Of a stretch of 64,000 nucleotides of DNA, positions 32,038 to 40,612 are shown piece by piece. This DNA comes from Streptomyces seoulensis (GTDB lineage Bacteria; Actinomycetota; Actinomycetes; Streptomycetales; Streptomycetaceae): contig NZ_AP025667.1 of assembly GCF_022846655.1 (NCBI RefSeq), forward strand, positions 3,385,001 to 3,449,000, in the 5' to 3' direction. The number at the start of each line of letters is the position of its first letter. The stretch's first letter is position 1. The translations under genes and the position numbers were made by a program. The notes under the pieces are model-generated. The model had not been told where the DNA came from. It ran no database searches and worked only from the letters and a program-made list of their open reading frames with translations.

Positions 32038-33066
32038 ATGGAGCTAGAGGTGAGGCACTTCCGGGTTCTGTGCGCCATCGCCGATGCGGGCAGCCTGCAT
32101 CAGGCGGCGCGCGAACTCGGTCTGGCCCAACCCTCGTTGAGCACCCAGTTGCGCCGGATCGAGCAGGCGCTGGGCGGCCGGCTCTTCACCCGCGGCCACA
32201 CCGGCTGCCGCCCGACCCCGCTCGGCCGTCTGGTGCTCAGCCGCGCCCGCCCGCTGATCGGGGAGCTCACCGCGCTCGTCACCGAGGCCCGCGCGGCCGC
32301 TGCCCGCGCCTCCGCCGGGCCCCGGCTGCGGATCGGCGCCACCGCCAGTCGCGCGCTGCCCGGCTGGCTGCGCCGGCTGCGCTCCCGCGTACCGGCGGCC
32401 GAGCCCTCGCTCCAGATGGACGCGTCCGCGAGCGCGCTGCTGCGCCTGGTCGCCGAGGGCACGCTCGACCTGGCCTTCGTGCACGAGGTGGAGGGCAGCC
32501 CGCTGCGGGTCCCGGCCGGGCTGCGGCTGCGGGTGCTGGTGGAGCGGGAACCGCAGTTCGTCTCGCTGGCCCCCGACCACCCGGCGGCCGCCCGGAGCGA
32601 GGTCCGGCTGGCGGAGCTGGCCGAGGAGCGGTGGATGGTCGACTCCACGGTGGACGGCGAGTGGGACGCCCTGTGCCGGGTGCTGCGCGAGGCCGGTATC
32701 GAGCCGGACATGCTGCACGGCGACTACCTCACCGCTTACTCTCTGGCCGCCACCGGCGAGGTCGTCACCGTCAGCCAGCCCACCGCGGGCCCCCGGTCGG
32801 ACCTCGCCATCCGCCCGTTGCACGGCGACCCGATCGGGGTGCGGCTGCTGCTCGCGGCGCGCACCGAGACCGACCTCGACCGGGGGTACCCGGAACTGGC
32901 GGACGCCTACTGGGAGGTGGCCCACCAGGCACCGGCGTACCGGGACTGGCTGAGCCGCGCCCCGGAGCCGTCACCGGCGGCCCTGTTCGGGCCCATGGCA
33001 CGGACCGTGCCCGGCCCGGCGCACCTGACCGGTCAGGTCCCGGACCCGAACGTCCGCGTGGTGTAG
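32038..33066 (+). CDS. snpR: LysR-family regulator of snapalysin (SnpR-like)
   Basis: This 342-aa protein has the LysR N-terminal winged helix-turn-helix (EVRHFRVLCAIADAGSLHQAARELGLAQPSLSTQLRRIEQALGGRLFTRG) and a substrate-binding-like effector domain. It is transcribed divergently from snapalysin copy 2 across 208 bp. The symbol is by context: snpR/mprR-type activators sit opposite small neutral protease genes in Streptomyces. It is somewhat longer than usual, with a Pro-rich C-terminal tail. Its 3' end overlaps the convergent gene by 34 bp. Confidence 0.88.
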   Translation: MELEVRHFRVLCAIADAGSLHQAARELGLAQPSLSTQLRRIEQALGGRLFTRGHTGCRPTPLGRLVLSRARPLIGELTALVTEARAAAARASAGPRLRIGATASRALPGWLRRLRSRVPAAEPSLQMDASASALLRLVAEGTLDLAFVHEVEGSPLRVPAGLRLRVLVEREPQFVSLAPDHPAAARSEVRLAELAEERWMVDSTVDGEWDALCRVLREAGIEPDMLHGDYLTAYSLAATGEVVTVSQPTAGPRSDLAIRPLHGDPIGVRLLLAARTETDLDRGYPELADAYWEVAHQAPAYRDWLSRAPEPSPAALFGPMARTVPGPAHLTGQVPDPNVRVV

Positions 33067-34592
33067 GCGCATTCGGTGTACACGTAGCCCGGCCTGAGCC
33101 GGGCGGTGTCGGAGGCGGGTGCCCCGGCGCCGGTGCCGCCCGGCTGGTGCACGAAGTACGTGGTGCCGGCGGGCAGCCGGATGCTGCGCTGCGGGTAGTT
33201 CCGTCCGCTGTCGGAGCACGGCTTGAACCCGGGCGTGATGGTCGCGGCCAGGGAGTACGCCGTGCAGCCGCCGCACGCCTTGAGGGTGAAACTGCCGGTG
33301 ACCGGGCCGGTGTACAGGACGGTGATGTCGTGCGGGCTGTCGTTCTTCACCGTGACGGAGATGCCGCCGCCGGAGGCGGTGGTGGGCAGCTTCTTGCCCG
33401 CGGCCGGGAGGGTCTGGGCGACCTCGGCGCCTATGGCGATCTTCTTGGCCCGCTCCCGCTTCTCGCCGCCCCGGGTGTCGGACACGTAGCCCTGCATGGT
33501 CTTGCGGGCCTCGGCGAAGTCGCCGTCCTTGAACTGGTCGACCCCGCAGTCGTAGGCGCCCGCGTCGCCGCCCCGGTCCGCGCGGGCGGCGGCCGCGTTG
33601 AGGCCGGCGGAGGCGTCACCGGCCGAGGAGGAGAGGTCGGTGGCACGGGTGCCGAGGGCGTGCAGCCGGTCCACGGCGGTGCAGGGCGCGTCCCCGCCGA
33701 CGCCCTGCTGTGCGGCGCTGACGGCCTTGTCGACGGCGGGGACCACCTTGCCTGCGGCTGGTGAACCGGGGAAGGTCCCGAGCAGCTCGCGGAAGCGGGC
33801 GACCCACGCCTCCCCACCGTCGGTGAGGTCGGCCGCGCCGCACTCGTAGAGCGAGGTGGCGAGGCGGTCGTCGGGCCAGCGGGTGAGCGAGCCGAGCTGG
33901 GCGGCGGGCATGGTGCGGGGCACCGTGCGCAGGAACTGCAGGGGTTCGACGGCCACGCAGTACTCCCCTCGGCCGTACGCGGCGCCGACACTGGAGTAGT
34001 AGGCCCGCATCCGGGCGGGGACACGGTCGGCGGCGCGCGAGCCGGGGTGGTCGACCGCGAGGTCGCGGTACACGGCGAGGGCCGAGCGGTAGTCGGAGCG
34101 GGAGGCGGCGAAGGTGTGCCGTCCGGCGGCCGCCACCAGGTCGTCGGCCCGCTCCAGCCGGTCGAGCAGGGCCTGTTGCCCGGCCTCCTCGCGGGCACCG
34201 TCGTACCAGAGCGCGCCGCCAGCCGGTACGGCGAGCAGCACCAGGCCCAGCACGAGGGCGACGGGGGCGCGTGCGGCGAGTGGGGTGCGCAGTGCCGCGT
34301 AGGCACCGTGGGCTGCGGCGAGCAGCAGGACGACGCCGTATCCGACGAGCACCCCGGTGGGCACGCCGTCGGCGTCGGCGGGCAGCGCCACGAAGAGGAG
34401 GACGGCGGTGGCCACCAGGCACAGGACCAGAGGGCCCCATCTTCGGAGCAGGGCGTAGCCGAGGCCGAGTCCGCTCAGGTTGAGCAGCGCCACGGCGGCC
34501 GCGCGCAGCGCGCTCGGCGGCGCGGGCGGTGGACCTGGTGGCATAGGCGGAACGGTGAAGTGCTGGTCCGGGCCGTACGGCGCTTCCGGCAT
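33033..34592 (-). CDS. Membrane protein with large extracytoplasmic domain, function unknown
   Basis: This 519-aa protein starts at ATG 34592 behind AGGGGGA. A Pro-rich cytosolic head is followed by four to five membrane helices (to about residue 130) and a long exterior region of helical, TPR-like repeats with paired cysteines (YCVAVEPLQFL, YECGAADL, APCTAVDRLHALG, YDCGVDQFKDGDFAEARKTMQGY). A beta-rich C-terminal domain holds four further Cys. I do not recognise the family. The repeated Cys pattern suggests disulfide-linked helical hairpins. Confidence 0.75.
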   Translation of the reverse strand: MPEAPYGPDQHFTVPPMPPGPPPAPPSALRAAAVALLNLSGLGLGYALLRRWGPLVLCLVATAVLLFVALPADADGVPTGVLVGYGVVLLLAAAHGAYAALRTPLAARAPVALVLGLVLLAVPAGGALWYDGAREEAGQQALLDRLERADDLVAAAGRHTFAASRSDYRSALAVYRDLAVDHPGSRAADRVPARMRAYYSSVGAAYGRGEYCVAVEPLQFLRTVPRTMPAAQLGSLTRWPDDRLATSLYECGAADLTDGGEAWVARFRELLGTFPGSPAAGKVVPAVDKAVSAAQQGVGGDAPCTAVDRLHALGTRATDLSSSAGDASAGLNAAAARADRGGDAGAYDCGVDQFKDGDFAEARKTMQGYVSDTRGGEKRERAKKIAIGAEVAQTLPAAGKKLPTTASGGGISVTVKNDSPHDITVLYTGPVTGSFTLKACGGCTAYSLAATITPGFKPCSDSGRNYPQRSIRLPAGTTYFVHQPGGTGAGAPASDTARLRPGYVYTECAYTTRTFGSGT

Positions 34593-34759
34593 GTCGGCTC
34601 CCCCTGTCAACCGCCCCGCGCTCCCGCAGTCGGCCAGTCTACGGCGGGTGGCCGGGCGGGGACAGAGGGTGCGCACGCCGGAACGAGCGGGCGCGCGCGC
34701 CCGGTTCACGTGACACTGGGTGTCGGACGACCGATCGGCGGGCCGGGAGGCGATGGGCG

Positions 34760-35416
34760 GTGAACGCCGTCAACCCTACGGACAGCGCGTCGCTGCTGGC
34801 CGCCTTCGGCGCCCTGGGCGTGCTGGCGGTGACCTTCGCCGAGTCGGGGCTGCTGGTCGTCGGCTTCTTCCTGCCGGGGGACACGCTGCTGTTCCCGGCC
34901 GGGGTGCTCTGCGCGGCCCAGCAGGGCGGGCAGCCGCCCCGGCTGGTGCTGTGGCAGGTGATGCTGTGCGCGGCCGTGGGCTCGGTGGCGGGCGCCCAGG
35001 TGGGATTCCTCATCGGGCGGCACGGGGGCCGCGCGCTGCTCACCCGCACCTCCAGCCACCGGGTGAAGGAGGGCGCGGCGCGGGCGGAACGGCTGCTGGC
35101 CCGGTACGGGTACCGCAAGGCGCTGGTGATCGGCCGGTTCGTGCCGATGCTGCGGTCCGTGCTGCATCCGGCCGCCGGGGCGCTGGGCGTGCCGGTGCGG
35201 ACCTTCACCCTCTGGCAGACGATCGCCGGGATCCTGTGGTCCCAGAGCCTGGTGCTGGCGGGCTGGGCGCTGGGCTCGTCGGTCGACCACGTGGACGACT
35301 ACCTGCTGCCGCTGATCGCGGTGGTCGTCGCGGTCTCCCTGCTGCCGCTGCTGGTGGAGGCGGTCCGGTCCCGGCGAGGCAAGGACCGGGACGGCCAGGG
35401 CGACACCGGCGACTAG
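34760..35416 (+). CDS. DedA/SNARE-associated (VTT-domain) membrane protein
   Basis: This 218-aa protein starts at GTG 34760 behind GGGAGG. It has the DedA features FAESGLLVVGFFLPGDTLLFPAG, GAQVGFLIGRHGG and RFVPMLRSVLHPAAGALG, including the conserved arginines and prolines of the re-entrant loops. DedA proteins flip polyprenyl phosphate or phosphatidylethanolamine and support envelope homeostasis. It is divergent from the membrane protein gene and upstream of the hydrogenase locus, with no sign of a functional link to either. Confidence 0.87.
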   Translation: MNAVNPTDSASLLAAFGALGVLAVTFAESGLLVVGFFLPGDTLLFPAGVLCAAQQGGQPPRLVLWQVMLCAAVGSVAGAQVGFLIGRHGGRALLTRTSSHRVKEGAARAERLLARYGYRKALVIGRFVPMLRSVLHPAAGALGVPVRTFTLWQTIAGILWSQSLVLAGWALGSSVDHVDDYLLPLIAVVVAVSLLPLLVEAVRSRRGKDRDGQGDTGD

Positions 35417-35479
35417 CCGCCCCCTCCCCGGACGTCACCCGCCCGGCGCAACCGGCGTCCGCCTAAGGAGCGAGGCCCC

Positions 35480-35635
35480 GTGAGCGGTGTGACCGTGGTG
35501 GAAGAAATGGCTCCATGCACCGACGGCGAGGAGGCGGCATGGCTGACACGGGAGGCGAGGGCGGCGCGGCATGCGTCGTCGCGCCCGGCCGGGACATCCC
35601 CGAGGGGCTATCCGGCGATCCGTTCTCTCAGGTGA
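35480..35635 (+). CDS. Candidate 51-aa ORF at the head of the hydrogenase operon
   Basis: AAGGAG is followed 9 bases later by GTG 35480 and an open frame of 51 codons ending TGA 35633-35635. The protein begins SGVTVVEEMAPCTDGEEAAWL and becomes Arg/Ser-rich. It overlaps the start of the 490-aa gene in another frame. The ribosome binding site is strong, but the second half overlaps real coding sequence, so it may be a short upstream ORF that couples translation rather than a stable protein. Confidence 0.3.
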   Translation: MSGVTVVEEMAPCTDGEEAAWLTREARAARHASSRPAGTSPRGYPAIRSLR

Positions 35636-37011
35636 GCGCCGTCGCGGACGCCGTGCTGTACGAGGGCTACCTGCTCTACCCCTACCGCCGTTCCTCGGCG
35701 AAGAACCGGGTCCGCTGGCAGTTCGGGGTGCTGCTGCCGCGTGACTGGGTGGAGGCGGACGGCCCGGTCACCGAGGGGATCTCCGGTTCGGCGGACTCCT
35801 GGTACCAGCGCACCGAGTGCCTGGTACGGGCGCCCGTACCGGGCACGGTGCTGCGGGTACGGGTGCGCTACCTCCAGCTCCAGCGCAAGCAGGTCGAGGC
35901 GCTGGGCGAGGACGGGCGGCACCGGTCGGTCGAGACGCTCCACGCCGAGGACGGCACGGCGCACCTGAGCTTCGACGAGGCGGTGCCGTACGAGGTGGAC
36001 CTGGCCTGGCCGCTGGACGAGCTGCTGCGCGGCCCGCGCACCGCCGAGGTCACCGCGCCCGCCGCCGTCGACACCGAGCCGCTGGACGCCGGGCGGGTGG
36101 TGCGCCGTCGCGCAGAGGTGCGGGCGCGCACCACGGTGGCGGCCGAGCGGCTCGCGGACGGCCTGTACCGGCTGTGCGTACGCACCGAGAACGCGGGCGA
36201 GGCGCCGGACGCCCGCTCCCCGCGCGCCGAGGCACTGCGGCTGGCGCTGCTCGCCGCGCACACCCTGCTCGGCGGCGAGGGACTGGAGTTCGTGTCGCAG
36301 ACCGACCCGCCCGCAGCGCTGCGGGAGCGGGCACGCGGCTGCCGCAGTGCCTTCACCTTCCCCGTGCTCGGCGGACCGGCCGGGGAGGGCGGGGACGGTG
36401 CCACCGGACCCGTGGTGCTCTCCGCGCCGATCATCCTCCCCGACCATCCGCAGGTGGCTCCGGAGAGTCCGGGCGATCTGCACGACGCGGCGGAGATCGA
36501 CGAGATCCTGACGCTGCGCACGATGCTGCTGACCGACGAGGAGAAGGCGGAGGCGCGGGCGACCGACCCGCGGGCCGCGCGCATCCTCGACCGGGTCGAC
36601 ACGATGCCGCCCGAGGTCTTCGCCAACCTGCACGGGGCGATCCGCTCGCTGACCCCGGCCGCGCCCGCGCCGGCAGCGCCCGAGGCGCGGCCCGCCTGGT
36701 GGCAGGAGGGCGGCGACGCCGGGCTGTCCCCGACGACGGACACCGTGCTGGTGGACGGTGTCGCGCTCGGCACCGGCAGCCGGGTGCGGCTGAACCCGCG
36801 GCTGCGCGGGGCGGACGCCCAGGACATGTTCCTGGTGGGGCGTACGGCCGAGGTGGCCGGGGTCTTCCACGACGTGGACGGCAGCGTGCATCTGGCGGTG
36901 ACCGTCGAGGACGATCCGGCGGCCGAACTGCACGGCTGGTACGGCCGTTTCCACTACTTCCGGCCCGACGAACTCGAGCCCCTCGGCAGCGGCACCGCAC
37001 CGCGCCCCTGA
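35539..37011 (+). CDS. Uncharacterised protein leading the group 1h hydrogenase operon
   Basis: This 490-aa protein starts at ATG 35539 behind GAGGAGG (a GTG/ATG 24 bases earlier lacks a site). It is soluble, acidic and without a membrane helix. Notable stretches are VADAVLYEGYLLYPYRRSSAKNRVRWQFGVLLPRDW, TECLVRAPVPGTVLRVRVRYLQLQ, IDEILTLRTMLLTDEEKAEARATDPRAARILDRVD and, near the end, an SH3-like patch (GSRVRLNPRLRGADAQDMFLVGRTAEVAGVFHDVDG). Such genes regularly precede hhySL in actinobacterial high-affinity hydrogenase operons. The function is unknown; assembly or regulation is inferred from position. Confidence 0.8.
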   Translation: MADTGGEGGAACVVAPGRDIPEGLSGDPFSQVSAVADAVLYEGYLLYPYRRSSAKNRVRWQFGVLLPRDWVEADGPVTEGISGSADSWYQRTECLVRAPVPGTVLRVRVRYLQLQRKQVEALGEDGRHRSVETLHAEDGTAHLSFDEAVPYEVDLAWPLDELLRGPRTAEVTAPAAVDTEPLDAGRVVRRRAEVRARTTVAAERLADGLYRLCVRTENAGEAPDARSPRAEALRLALLAAHTLLGGEGLEFVSQTDPPAALRERARGCRSAFTFPVLGGPAGEGGDGATGPVVLSAPIILPDHPQVAPESPGDLHDAAEIDEILTLRTMLLTDEEKAEARATDPRAARILDRVDTMPPEVFANLHGAIRSLTPAAPAPAAPEARPAWWQEGGDAGLSPTTDTVLVDGVALGTGSRVRLNPRLRGADAQDMFLVGRTAEVAGVFHDVDGSVHLAVTVEDDPAAELHGWYGRFHYFRPDELEPLGSGTAPRP

Positions 37012-37095
37012 GCCCCGCCGGACCCCGGCCCCGGACGCCCCTGACGGCGACACCCACTCCCCAGCGGCCGACCGACCGCAGCGAAGGCAGGCGAC

Positions 37096-38187
37096 ATGAC
37101 CAGCGAGAGCCACACCACCGCGGCCCGTGAGCGCATCGAACGATCCGAGGAGCACGAGGGCATAGACGAGATCACCATCCTGTGGATCTCGGAGGGGATG
37201 AGCTGCGACGGCGACACCGTCTCCCTCACGGCCGCCATGCAGCCCTCCATCGAGGACGTGGTCCTCGGTCTGATCCCCGGACTGCCCAAGGTCAACCTGG
37301 TCAACAAGGTGCTGTCGCCGAGCCTGGGCGGCGAGGACTTCCTCACCCCCTACCGGCAGGCGGCGCGCGGCGAGCTGGACACCCCGTTCATCCTCGTCAT
37401 CGAGGGCTCGGTGCCCAACCAGGACATCATCGAGGGCGACGGCTTCTGGACGTCGTTCGGCAACGACCCCGCGACGGGGCAGCCGCAGACGATCAACTGG
37501 TGGATCGACCAGCTCGCCCCGAAGGCGTGGGCGGTGGTCGCGGCCGGCACCTGCGCCACCTACGGCGGCATCCACGGCATGGCCGGCAACCCGACCGGCT
37601 CGATGGGCCTGGGCGACTACCTGGGCTGGGACTACAGGTCCACGGCCGGGCTGCCCATCGTCAACGTGCCCGGCTGCCCGATCCAGCCCGAGAACTTCAT
37701 GGAGACCCTGGTCTGGGTGCTCCAGCACGCCGCCGGTGACGCGCCGCCGCCCCCGCTGGACCACATGCTGCGGCCGCAGTGGCTGTTCGGCAAGACCGTC
37801 CACGAGGGCTGCGACCGGGGCTCGTACTACGAGCAGGCCGACTTCGGCCTCGACTACAACTCCCCCAAGTGCATGGTGAAGACCGGCTGCTGGGGACCGG
37901 TCGTCAACTGCAACGTGCCCAAGCGCGGGTGGATGGCCGGGATCGGCGGCTGCCCGAACGTCGGCGGCATCTGCATCGGGTGCACCATGCCCGGCTTCCC
38001 GGACGCGTTCATGCCGTTCATGGACGAGCCCCCCGGCGGCACCCTGTCCTCCATGGTCATCAAGCCGTACGGCGCCATCATCCGCCGACTGCGCGGCGTG
38101 ACCAACGAGATGGTCAACCACGAGCCCAAGTGGCGGCACCGGAAGAACAAGCTGACCAGCGGTTACGACCCGTACTGGCGTCCCTGA
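37096..38187 (+). CDS. hhyS: Group 1h (group 5) [NiFe]-hydrogenase small subunit
   Basis: This 363-aa protein carries the electron-transfer Fe-S clusters of the hydrogenase. The proximal-cluster motif, normally CxxC, reads C37-D-G-D40 after WISEGMS; an Asp ligand in place of one Cys is the mark of group 5/1h enzymes. Further cluster cysteines are seen at GTCATYGG, VPGCPIQPENF, HEGCDRGSYYE, CWGPVVNCNVPKRGW and CPNVGGICIGCTMPGFPD. There is no Tat signal peptide. The enzyme oxidises atmospheric H2 under starvation and feeds electrons to the respiratory chain. Confidence 0.96.
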   Translation: MTSESHTTAARERIERSEEHEGIDEITILWISEGMSCDGDTVSLTAAMQPSIEDVVLGLIPGLPKVNLVNKVLSPSLGGEDFLTPYRQAARGELDTPFILVIEGSVPNQDIIEGDGFWTSFGNDPATGQPQTINWWIDQLAPKAWAVVAAGTCATYGGIHGMAGNPTGSMGLGDYLGWDYRSTAGLPIVNVPGCPIQPENFMETLVWVLQHAAGDAPPPPLDHMLRPQWLFGKTVHEGCDRGSYYEQADFGLDYNSPKCMVKTGCWGPVVNCNVPKRGWMAGIGGCPNVGGICIGCTMPGFPDAFMPFMDEPPGGTLSSMVIKPYGAIIRRLRGVTNEMVNHEPKWRHRKNKLTSGYDPYWRP

Positions 38188-38256
38188 CGCCGACCCGGCC
38201 GCGACGCGCGCCCACCCCCGCCCGCACCACCCCGACAGTGAGGGGCAGTACCGCAG

Positions 38257-40050
38257 ATGACGACCACCGAATCCCGGCCCACGGGACGCAAACCCGCCCA
38301 GATCGTGGACATGTCGTGGGACCCGGTCACCCGGATCATCGGCAACCTGGGCATCTACACGAAGATCGACTTCGCCAACCGGGAAGTGACGGAGTGCCAC
38401 AGCACCTCGTCGCTGTTCCGCGGCTACTCGGTCTTCATGAAGGGCAAGGACCCGCGTGACGCGGGCTTCATCACCTCGCGCATCTGCGGTATCTGCGGGG
38501 ACAACCACACCACGTGCTCCAACTACGCCCAGCAGATGGCGTACGGGATCAAGCCCCCGCCGATGGCCGAGCACATCACCAACCTCGGCGAGGCCGCCGA
38601 GTACATGTTCGACCACACGATCTACCAGGACAACCTGCTGTTCGTGGACTACTGCGAGGCGATGGTCAAGGCCACCAACCCCGGTGTCCTGGCCCGCGCC
38701 GAGCGCACCGCGTCGCCGCGCGGCGACATCCACGGCTACCGGACCATCGCCGACATCATGCGGTCGTACAACCCGTTCGAGGGCGAGGTCTACAAGGAGG
38801 CGCTGAAGATCAGCCGGGTCACCCGCGAGATGTTCTGTCTCATGGAGGGCCGCCACGTCCACCCCTCGACGCTGTATCCCGGCGGTGTCGGCACCATGCC
38901 GCAGCCCGGCATCTTCACCGACTACCTCAGCCGGCTGATGCACATCATCGACTTCGTCAAGAAGTCGGTGGCGATGGCCGACGACATCTTCGACTTCTTC
39001 TACGAGGCCCTGCCGGGCTACGAGGAGGTCGGCCGGCGCCGCATCCTGCTGGGCTGCTGGGGCGCCTGGCAGGACCCGGCCGTAGCCGACTACCGCTACG
39101 CCACCATGAACGAGTGGGGCAAGGCCATGTACGTGACGCCGGGAGTGATCGTCGACGGGAAGCTGGTCACCAACGACCTGGTCGACATCAACCTGGGCAT
39201 CCGCATCATGCTCGGCAGCTCCTTCTACGACGACTGGGTCAACGAGCAGCCTTTCGTCACGCACGACCCGCTGGGCAACCCGGTCGACATGCGCCACCCG
39301 TGGAACCAGACCACCGTCCCGGTGCCGCAGAAGCGGGAGTTCGACGGGAACTACAGCTGGGTGATGAGCCCGCGCTGGTACCACAAGGAGACGGACAAGC
39401 ACCTCGCGCTGGACACCGGCGGCGGCCCGCTGGCGCGGCTGTGGTCGACCGCGCTGAGCGGCCTGGTCGACACCCGGTACGTCTCGTCGGGCGGAGGAAG
39501 CGTCCGTATCCAGCTCCCCAAGGGCGAGTCGCTGCCGGAGACCACGCTGGAGTGGCGCATCCCGCAGTGGAGCAACACCATCGAGCGCGGCCGCGCCCGG
39601 CCCTACTTCGTGGCCTACGCGGCCGCGATGGCGCTCCAGTTCCTGGAGGAGTCCATGGAGCTGCTGCGGGCGGGCGAGACCAAGGTGTTCCAGGACTTCG
39701 AGGTCCCGGACGAGGCGATCGGCTGCGGCTTCCACGAAGCCGTGCGCGGGGTCCTCTCGCACCACCTGGTGATCAAGGACAAGAAGATCGCCAACTACCA
39801 CCCGTACCCGCCGACCCCGTGGAACGCCAGCCCCCGCGACATCTACGGCACCCCCGGCCCGTACGAGGACGCCGTCCAGGGGCAGCCGATCTTCGAGGAG
39901 AACGGTCCGGACGACTTCAAGGGCGTCGACATCATGCGCACCGTGCGCAGCTTCGACCCCTGTCTGCCGTGCGGTGTCCACATGTACATGGGCAAGGGCA
40001 AGACGCTGAACGTCGTGCACTCCCCCACCTACGGCGCGAACCATGGCTGA
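38257..40050 (+). CDS. hhyL: Group 1h (group 5) [NiFe]-hydrogenase large subunit
   Basis: This 597-aa protein holds the Ni-Fe site. The N-terminal ligand motif is R75-I-C77-G-I-C80-G-D-N-H84 and the C-terminal one is D568-P-C569-L-P-C572-G-V-H575. A 22-residue tail follows His575 and is the likely target of the maturation peptidase encoded at 47761-48354. Large inserts relative to group 1 enzymes, for example around 210-280, are typical of 1h. The stop overlaps the NifU-like start by 8 bp. Confidence 0.97.
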   Translation: MTTTESRPTGRKPAQIVDMSWDPVTRIIGNLGIYTKIDFANREVTECHSTSSLFRGYSVFMKGKDPRDAGFITSRICGICGDNHTTCSNYAQQMAYGIKPPPMAEHITNLGEAAEYMFDHTIYQDNLLFVDYCEAMVKATNPGVLARAERTASPRGDIHGYRTIADIMRSYNPFEGEVYKEALKISRVTREMFCLMEGRHVHPSTLYPGGVGTMPQPGIFTDYLSRLMHIIDFVKKSVAMADDIFDFFYEALPGYEEVGRRRILLGCWGAWQDPAVADYRYATMNEWGKAMYVTPGVIVDGKLVTNDLVDINLGIRIMLGSSFYDDWVNEQPFVTHDPLGNPVDMRHPWNQTTVPVPQKREFDGNYSWVMSPRWYHKETDKHLALDTGGGPLARLWSTALSGLVDTRYVSSGGGSVRIQLPKGESLPETTLEWRIPQWSNTIERGRARPYFVAYAAAMALQFLEESMELLRAGETKVFQDFEVPDEAIGCGFHEAVRGVLSHHLVIKDKKIANYHPYPPTPWNASPRDIYGTPGPYEDAVQGQPIFEENGPDDFKGVDIMRTVRSFDPCLPCGVHMYMGKGKTLNVVHSPTYGANHG

Positions 40051-40612
40051 CGGCGCCCGGATCGCCGACCCGGCCGTCGAGGCCCGCCTGGCCCGGCTGG
40101 ACGAGCTGCTGGAGCGGCTGGAGTCCGGCGGCGAGTCGGCCGAGGCGCTGGAGTCGGTGGGCCTGCTGACCGAGGTGTACGGCGAGGCGCTGGCCCGGAT
40201 GCTGGACGGCGCCGACGCCGCCCTGCTGGACCGGGTGACCGGCGACGAACTGCTGGCGCATCTGCTGGTGCTGCACTCCCTGCACCCCGACCCGCCGCAG
40301 CGGCGCGCCGAGCGTGCGGTGGAGCGGTTGCGGCCTGCCGTGCGCGAGCGCGGCGGGGACCTGGAGTGGCTGGGCGTCGAGGGTGACGTGGCCCGTGTCC
40401 GGGTCGACCCGGGCGGCGGTGGCTGCGGCTCCGGGTGCGGTGCGGGTGGCGGGGACGTGACCGAGGTGGTGCGGGCGACCGTGCTGGCCGCCGCGCCGGA
40501 GCTACGGGCGGTGGAGGCCGTCACGGCCGAGCGGGCGAAGCCGCCCGCCTTCGTGCCGCTCGCCACGCTCACCACCCGGCGGGGCGCGGAGCGGCCGCAG
40601 GAGGCCCGGTGA
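40043..40612 (+). CDS. NifU-like hydrogenase accessory protein
   Basis: This 189-aa protein starts at ATG 40043, inside the end of hhyL. The N-terminal half is helical (ARLDELLERLESGG..., LLTEVYGEALARMLDGADAALLDRVTGDELLAHLL). The C-terminal half resembles a NifU Fe-S scaffold domain (ERAVERLRPAVRERGGDLEWLGVEGDVARVRV...), with a Gly-rich CGSGC in place of the usual CxxC and no other cysteines. Genes of this type follow hhyL in many actinobacteria; a role in Fe-S delivery to HhyS is inferred. Confidence 0.8.
   Translation: MADGARIADPAVEARLARLDELLERLESGGESAEALESVGLLTEVYGEALARMLDGADAALLDRVTGDELLAHLLVLHSLHPDPPQRRAERAVERLRPAVRERGGDLEWLGVEGDVARVRVDPGGGGCGSGCGAGGGDVTEVVRATVLAAAPELRAVEAVTAERAKPPAFVPLATLTTRRGAERPQEAR

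Noticed and set aside
34688..34703. A 16-bp CG-rich palindrome (CGGGCGCGCGCGCCCG) upstream of the DedA gene
   Set aside because: Alternating CG runs are common in this genome; nothing ties it to a regulator.
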